Origin: Juglans regia
Taxonomy: Eukaryota; Streptophyta; Magnoliopsida; Fagales; Juglandaceae
Direction: 5' to 3'
DNA: 64,000 nt
Assembly (NCBI RefSeq): GCF_001411555.2
Contig: NC_049901.1
Coordinates: 11,232,681-11,296,680 of the forward strand
Of this stretch, positions 60,901 to 64,000 are shown piece by piece. How positions within the stretch are numbered: the stretch's first letter is position 1; the number at the start of each line of letters is the position of its first letter. A program made the position numbers and the translations under genes. A model generated the notes under the pieces. It was not told where the DNA came from. It did no database searches and saw nothing but the letters and a program-made list of their open reading frames with translations.

Positions 60901-63226
60901 TTCACCACTACAATGTCCACTGAAGTATCCGTTCCATCGATGCAATAATTCAACTAACACTCTTGACAAGACCCAGTTAACCCCAAACAAGTGAAGCACA
61001 GGAGTGTGCATCTCCTTAGCTCAAAATCATTATATCCTCAAGTTCCTGAGAAAATTAGTAAGTCTTTCAAGACATGAAACCAAGGATCCTAAGTCCAAAT
61101 CTTTGTACGGCTTATAGAATATGGTGTTCCATTGAAAATTTCATTTAGATCAGTCCATATATTCTGACACTGCTGCATCTTTATCCTGGGCAAGTCTTTT
61201 GCTAACCAACTCTAATTCTTGAATAAACTGACTCCATCAGGTAAAGCAGGAACAGACTGATAAAGTTGAGAGGCTTATTGCCAGCAACTAACCTCGTGCC
61301 TCGGTACACTTTTTAGGGGTTATCAAAAAGAAAACACAAGCAAAAACTTTAAGCCATTTGAGACTTATGAATCAAAATAACATATAAATAAATTTATATA
61401 TATATATGGTTTTCCATTCAAACAGTAGCAAACAAAAAAAGGTCTGGTTTGCAGGCTCACCTGGACATAAAGCTCTGGTACGTTTCGACCCTCTGGTTCA
61501 AGAAATATTTGATGAGACTCCTTGTCTTGAAACCTAACAATCTAATAATATATATATGTTAGAGAGAGAAGAATAAAATACCAGAGTAAATATAATCAAT
61601 AAATTACTCATACTTTTAAAAAATAAAAATTAAAGCATAATACAGGAGCAGGATAAGAATAACCTCAGGCTTGCAGGTTTTCAGTATTTTTGTTATAAGT
61701 AAGAAGTAAATTTATTAGAAACAAATGTATAGGCAAAGCCCATGTACTCAGTAAGTATACAAAAGAAAAAACCTAAATACATTCTAGGAAACAGAAAATG
61801 ACACCAGAAAATCATGAACAGGAGTTCCTTTAATCACTAAAGCAGAAAACCAAAACAACAAAGAAAGGGCTTTATGGTGGTTTGAGCCCTAGACCATAGA
61901 GACCAATGCAGGTTTTCAGTATTAATCACCCGAAAGAAGTTTTTACTTTGCTTCCCCCTTCAAACATAAGTTTAGAAGATCAAGATAAGCCACTGTTTCC
62001 TCACCCTGCTCTGGACAGTGCCAACATAGTAAGGAGAAGGTGATCTTCTTCACCAGTATTTATAATAAAATATTATTCTTGATGATGCAGAATTAAACAG
62101 AGATATTTTCAGATGAACAACTCTTATTTTGAAACTATACTCAGGATATCATCACAAATGAGAAAAAGAAAGAAAGATTTTAATTTTCAGGGGTTATCAT
62201 GACAGAAATGGCAAGTGATGACTGAAGTATAATATCTTTTTTGTCTTTTACATGAAACAGGGAGATCCATGAATACATGAATGGAGAACAGCAGACATTC
62301 CCGTGGGGAAAAATAATGAATTGGATGAGAGAACAAAAAATGTATAGTGATAAGGTGAGAAGATTTATCAATATAGCAACAGAGACGTTTGAGCTCTACA
62401 AATATAAAAAATAGATAATGCTGTGAGAGAAAAAAATGTACAGTGGAACCTGCAGTGATATAGTTGTTTATGGCTTGGACAACAATAATGATCCTTTGTA
62501 TTTGCAAAATAACATAAATACTAGGATAAGAATGGCCAACTACATGCTTTCACATAGGTATCAGTTGGAGAATGAAAACCCAAGAAGAATGAGATTTCCT
62601 TATTTAATTCCTTTGTTAATCATTTGCAGAACAACCAAAAACTATACAGAAAGTAAGATGTACATGTAAACATGTATCAGTACCTAGTTCAATAAGTAAT
62701 ACGTGTATATCTTAATAATTCTTGTCACTCGGTGCAGCTAAATGTATCGAAGATGAAAGTATAAATCTCGTATAGTAGGGAAATCACATTTTATAACCTC
62801 ATATAGATGGATATGGAACTGAAAAAGATTAACTTTAATAAAGAACAAAGTATCATACGAAATGGTGAAGCAATACTCGGTATCAGTAATATTTGAAAAG
62901 GAATATGTTATTAGTTGATACTTTGAAGGAAATACACAAATTTTGCGTCCATTCCATAGCATTTGGAGATGCCAATTACTCCATTTGGCGAATAGCAAAA
63001 TGAATTTCACAAGATATTGAGGCATTACATAAACTATCAAGTTTACCTTATCTTCAATTGAAGGGCAGTATCTGGGTCCCTTAGCTTCGACCCATCCTCC
63101 GTAAGTGGGAGTTTCATGCAAGTTTTCTTTAATTAGCTGGTGAGTGCTCTTTGTGGTACGTGTCAGATAGCAGCACATTTGCTCCCTTTCAATATGAAAA
63201 TCAGGATCAAAGCTAAACCAGCCGAC
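45908..63226 (-). CDS. MnmG/GidA/MTO1-type tRNA uridine-34 modification enzyme, 3' part
   Basis: Eight minus-strand exons (63226-63047, 61541-61461, 60342-60124, 59940-59798, 49155-48989, 47807-47590, 46696-46604, 46105-45908) join in frame to 432 residues and the stop. The peptide follows bacterial MnmG closely: [40 protein letters not shown], the flavin-side motif [20 protein letters not shown], a [20 protein letters not shown] block, [10 protein letters not shown] and [20 protein letters not shown] at the C-terminus. With MnmE this FAD enzyme modifies the wobble uridine of tRNAs; the nuclear plant protein is expected in mitochondria or plastids. The N-terminal FAD domain and targeting peptide lie beyond the right edge. 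The intron at 49156-59797 is 10.6 kb because of nested LINEs; without them it would be about 755 bp. Confidence 0.92.
46851..47200 (+). mobile_element. L1 ORF1 fragment with an adjoining pyrimidine-rich tract
   Basis: Read on the plus strand from about 46912 (SVMECPSP, then IVGVTPLV, then [16 protein letters not shown], ending near SLERTNEV at 47200), it matches the middle of the ORF1 in the insertion at 53.3-55.1 kb. Stops and frameshifts are present. It lies in a MnmG intron. The tract of T and TTC/TTTTC repeats at 46851-46908 is on the 5' side of this fragment, which is the wrong side for a simple poly(A) tail. Confidence 0.7.
49351..49464 (+). repeat. Two tandem 57-bp units in the L1 5' UTR
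   Basis: The unit GCCGTTGGTA...CTGCTAATGGTGGAAATA...CAGTGG occurs at 49351-49407 and 49408-49464 with few differences. Tandem units at a LINE 5' end can act as promoter monomers in other LINEs; that role is an inference here. Confidence 0.75.
49492..51345 (+). pseudogene. L1 ORF1 of the large element, frameshifted
   Basis: The N-terminal part is in the frame from 49492 ([31 protein letters not shown]), matching the start of the nested element's ORF1. The main part is open from 49912 to 51345 (477 residues). It is rich in G, P, Q and S and ends with [20 protein letters not shown], which matches the nested ORF1 end. At least one frameshift separates the two parts. ORF1 proteins of L1 elements bind the element RNA. 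Its stop overlaps the ORF2 start in ATGA. Confidence 0.75.
51342..53292 (+). pseudogene. L1 ORF2, first part: endonuclease and start of reverse transcriptase
   Basis: The start ATG overlaps the ORF1 stop. An APE-type endonuclease is evident: [33 protein letters not shown], and SDHFPI near 52005. A TGA at 51900-51902 interrupts it; another stop lies at 52540. The reverse transcriptase begins with [20 protein letters not shown] and reaches [15 protein letters not shown], where the nested insertion starts. Other stops (for example 53157) confirm decay. Confidence 0.85.
53293..55085 (-). mobile_element. Nested ORF1-only LINE (half-L1), opposite strand
   Basis: On the minus strand it has a short leader, one ORF1, about 225 bp of 3' UTR and a poly(A) (the T run at 53293-53302 on the plus strand). 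There is no ORF2. It lies between the GDPLSPLLF and FADD parts of the outer reverse transcriptase. No target-site duplication was found; about 15-20 bp of the outer element may be lost at the right junction, so the right border is approximate. Confidence 0.75.
53518..54945 (-). pseudogene. ORF1 of the nested half-L1, one in-frame stop
   Basis: Two open stretches (54945-54376 and 54366-53518) lie in the same frame and are separated by a single TAG at 54378-54376. Together they span about 475 codons, close to the 477-residue ORF1 stretch of the outer L1. The N-terminal part ([20 protein letters not shown]) matches the outer ORF1 beginning; the end [20 protein letters not shown] matches its end. 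A coiled-coil-like stretch ([20 protein letters not shown]) follows the stop. Apart from that stop it is intact, hence rather young. Confidence 0.78.
55086..55792 (+). pseudogene. L1 ORF2, second part: reverse transcriptase after the first nested insertion
   Basis: It resumes the outer reverse transcriptase at GGFLSGF and [20 protein letters not shown], containing the catalytic F-A-D-D, then [18 protein letters not shown], and [18 protein letters not shown]. Stops occur at several places (for example in the tag at 55136-55138). It ends in the target sequence of the second nested insertion. Confidence 0.85.
55793..58027 (-). mobile_element. Nested 5'-truncated L1, opposite strand, with target-site duplication
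   Basis: Flanked by GTGAAAGGATATTATT (55777-55792) and GTGGAAGGATATTATT (58028-58043), a 16-bp duplication with one mismatch. The T run after 55793 is the minus-strand poly(A). The minus strand starts inside the reverse transcriptase ([18 protein letters not shown]) and runs through ORF2 to the 3' UTR; everything upstream is missing, which is typical 5' truncation. Confidence 0.88.
55820..58024 (-). pseudogene. ORF2 fragment (reverse transcriptase to zinc-binding region) of the nested L1
   Basis: Open pieces at 58024-57590, 57580-57011, 56965-56624, 56523-56119 and 56134-55820 follow each other along one ORF2. Motifs: [30 protein letters not shown] where the family has FADD (here A-Y-D), [41 protein letters not shown], and the terminal zinc-binding [19 protein letters not shown]. 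The change of the first catalytic Asp of the ADD box to Tyr, plus stops and frameshifts, make it inactive. Confidence 0.82.
58044..58980 (+). pseudogene. L1 ORF2, third part: C-terminal zinc-binding region
   Basis: It continues the outer ORF2 after the second nested insertion: GVDSDGW, then [32 protein letters not shown] and the zinc-binding stretch [19 protein letters not shown], ending at the stop 58978-58980. In-frame stops lie at several points (for example 58348-58350). About 130 bp of 3' UTR and the poly(A) follow. Confidence 0.85.
59115..59128. repeat. Right target-site duplication of the large L1
   Basis: AGTTTGCCACCCTC, identical to 49228-49241. This marks the original intron sequence that was duplicated on insertion. 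Confidence 0.92.
60620..60830 (-). mobile_element. L1 3'-end fragment in a MnmG intron
   Basis: The T-rich start followed by TTTTTTACATGTAACAAG, ATTAGAAAAGCACAATAAGG and GGCAGCCCTGGGACATGG has the layout of an L1 3' end in reverse orientation. No target-site duplication was identified, and borders are approximate. Confidence 0.45.
61689..61906 (-). mobile_element. 218-bp L1 3'-end insertion with 17-bp target-site duplication
   Basis: TGCAGGTTTTCAGTATT occurs at 61672-61688 and 61907-61923. On the minus strand the insert carries the L1 terminus (TTGTATACTTACTGAGTACA, GGCTTTGCCTATACAT, ACTTATAACAAA). It is a severely 5'-truncated copy in the MnmG intron at 61542-63046. Confidence 0.88.
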
Positions 63227-64000
63227 CTGATAATTATTAACCCACATTAAAGACATGGAAATCAAGCAGACTTATCAGCCATCATCATTCATTTACTGCT
63301 TAAAAGAACAGGGAAAAAAAAAAGTTTACTTGCCCTCCAATATGAGAAGCATAAACTCCTTGGAGCTATAATATGCAGAACACCACATCACGACTTTAAG
63401 CTCAGTAAGAGGTTTGCCTAGTCAGGCAGAAAAAGAACCTAAGAATCATCTTGGATCCTACCCACCCAATGACGGTGAAAAAACTTATCAATCTTGCCAA
63501 GTGACTAGTACCCCCCCTTTTTTTTTTTTGATAAGTTGCCAAGTGACTAGTACCCTTAAACACACTAACATGGTGAGCGTACTGATAAATAGTTCGGACA
63601 TGTAATCTAACGGCATGTCAACTATGCACTAATAATGTGTTTTCACAAAGCACCTTGTGAAGAATGATCTGAAAACTTGCACAAAGTATGATTAATCCAC
63701 TGAATCTGTTAAGAAATCCCCCATCATCTACGTGTGTGCTTGGTCATGAGACATACTTGCCGGGTCTCTCAAACTACTAGCTAAACTTTTAGGGTTGGAT
63801 GCTCTAACATGGTATCAAAGTATGGCATAGATGTTCTCATACTCCATATGTGAGTCCACATTGCTCTGTGTATCAGTGTAGGCTGGGTCACTCGACCTGC
63901 TTGCCTCAATTTCTGTTTCAATTAGACTGGATATCAGAGGGGCTGTCATATCGATTAGGTGTGTGGTTGCTGTTTGGTTATGGACTTATGGGCATATGCA
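63227..64000. other. MnmG intron sequence at the right edge
   Basis: This lies upstream (5') of the first MnmG exon seen, so it should be intron unless a small exon is hidden. No further MnmG exon is recognised up to the window end. It contains the tiny LINE-tail insertion at 63514-63535. Confidence 0.55.
63514..63535 (-). mobile_element. 22-bp LINE tail flanked by 20-bp direct repeats
   Basis: The direct repeat TTGCCAAGTGACTAGTACCC lies at 63494-63513 and 63536-63555. Between them, read on the minus strand, is CTTATC, a run of A and GGGG. CTTATC plus A is exactly the terminal sequence of the L1 ends elsewhere in this window (for example before 3664). Confidence 0.75.

Noticed and set aside
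63330..63365. Possible extra MnmG exon encoding LQGVYASHIGGQ with good AG/GT borders
   Set aside because: It would join in frame, but the peptide does not resemble the MnmG region just before GWFSFD. The preceding exon is outside the window, so it could not be tested.

Overview
The window is nuclear DNA from a flowering plant. It has GT-AG introns, an AT-rich gene-poor background, a mitochondrial-type PPR gene, a USP/kinase gene, and plant Ty1/copia, L1, SINE and MITE repeats. An element rich in ATCTC/GAGAT steps with TATCCAAACCGAGCC-like ends suggests a woody eudicot, possibly Fagales (walnut family). That placement is an impression, not a demonstration.

Layout. Positions 1-1.08 kb hold the 3' end of a Ty1/copia element. 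At 1.15-2.2 kb (+) are the last three exons of a VPS20/CHMP6-type ESCRT-III gene. At 3.2-6.4 kb (-) is a complete five-exon farnesylcysteine lyase (prenylcysteine oxidase-like) gene, convergent with VPS20. At 9.2-11.1 kb (-) is an F-box gene whose coding part is uninterrupted. The stretch 11.2-25.9 kb has no host gene I can support; it holds MITEs, a TIR element, a DUF4283-type ORF1-only retro-insertion with target-site duplications, and an AT-rich array with alternating 203/124-bp spacing. At 26.0-29.4 kb (+) is a ten-exon USP-domain plus protein-kinase gene. The stretch 29.4-36.3 kb is intergenic, with a MITE and two tRNA-derived SINEs. At 36.3-37.8 kb (-) is an uninterrupted P-class PPR gene. 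At 42.6-44.6 kb (-) is a tandem pair of small two-membrane-segment genes, each carrying a different frame disruption. From 45.9 kb to at least 63.2 kb (-) is the 3' part of an MnmG/GidA/MTO1-type tRNA-modification gene whose first exons lie beyond the right edge.

The most striking structure is in the MnmG intron between 49.16 and 59.80 kb. It carries a near full-length L1 (antisense to the gene, 14-bp target-site duplication). That L1 was itself hit by two opposite-strand LINE insertions: one contains only ORF1, the other is a 5'-truncated ORF2 copy with its own target-site duplication. Other introns of the same gene hold four more LINE pieces, including one that is little more than a tail of 22 bp between perfect 20-bp repeats. 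The host genes do not form an operon or a shared pathway; they are ordinary, independently transcribed plant genes. I found no CRISPR array, free-standing tRNA or rRNA gene, or bacterial-type system.
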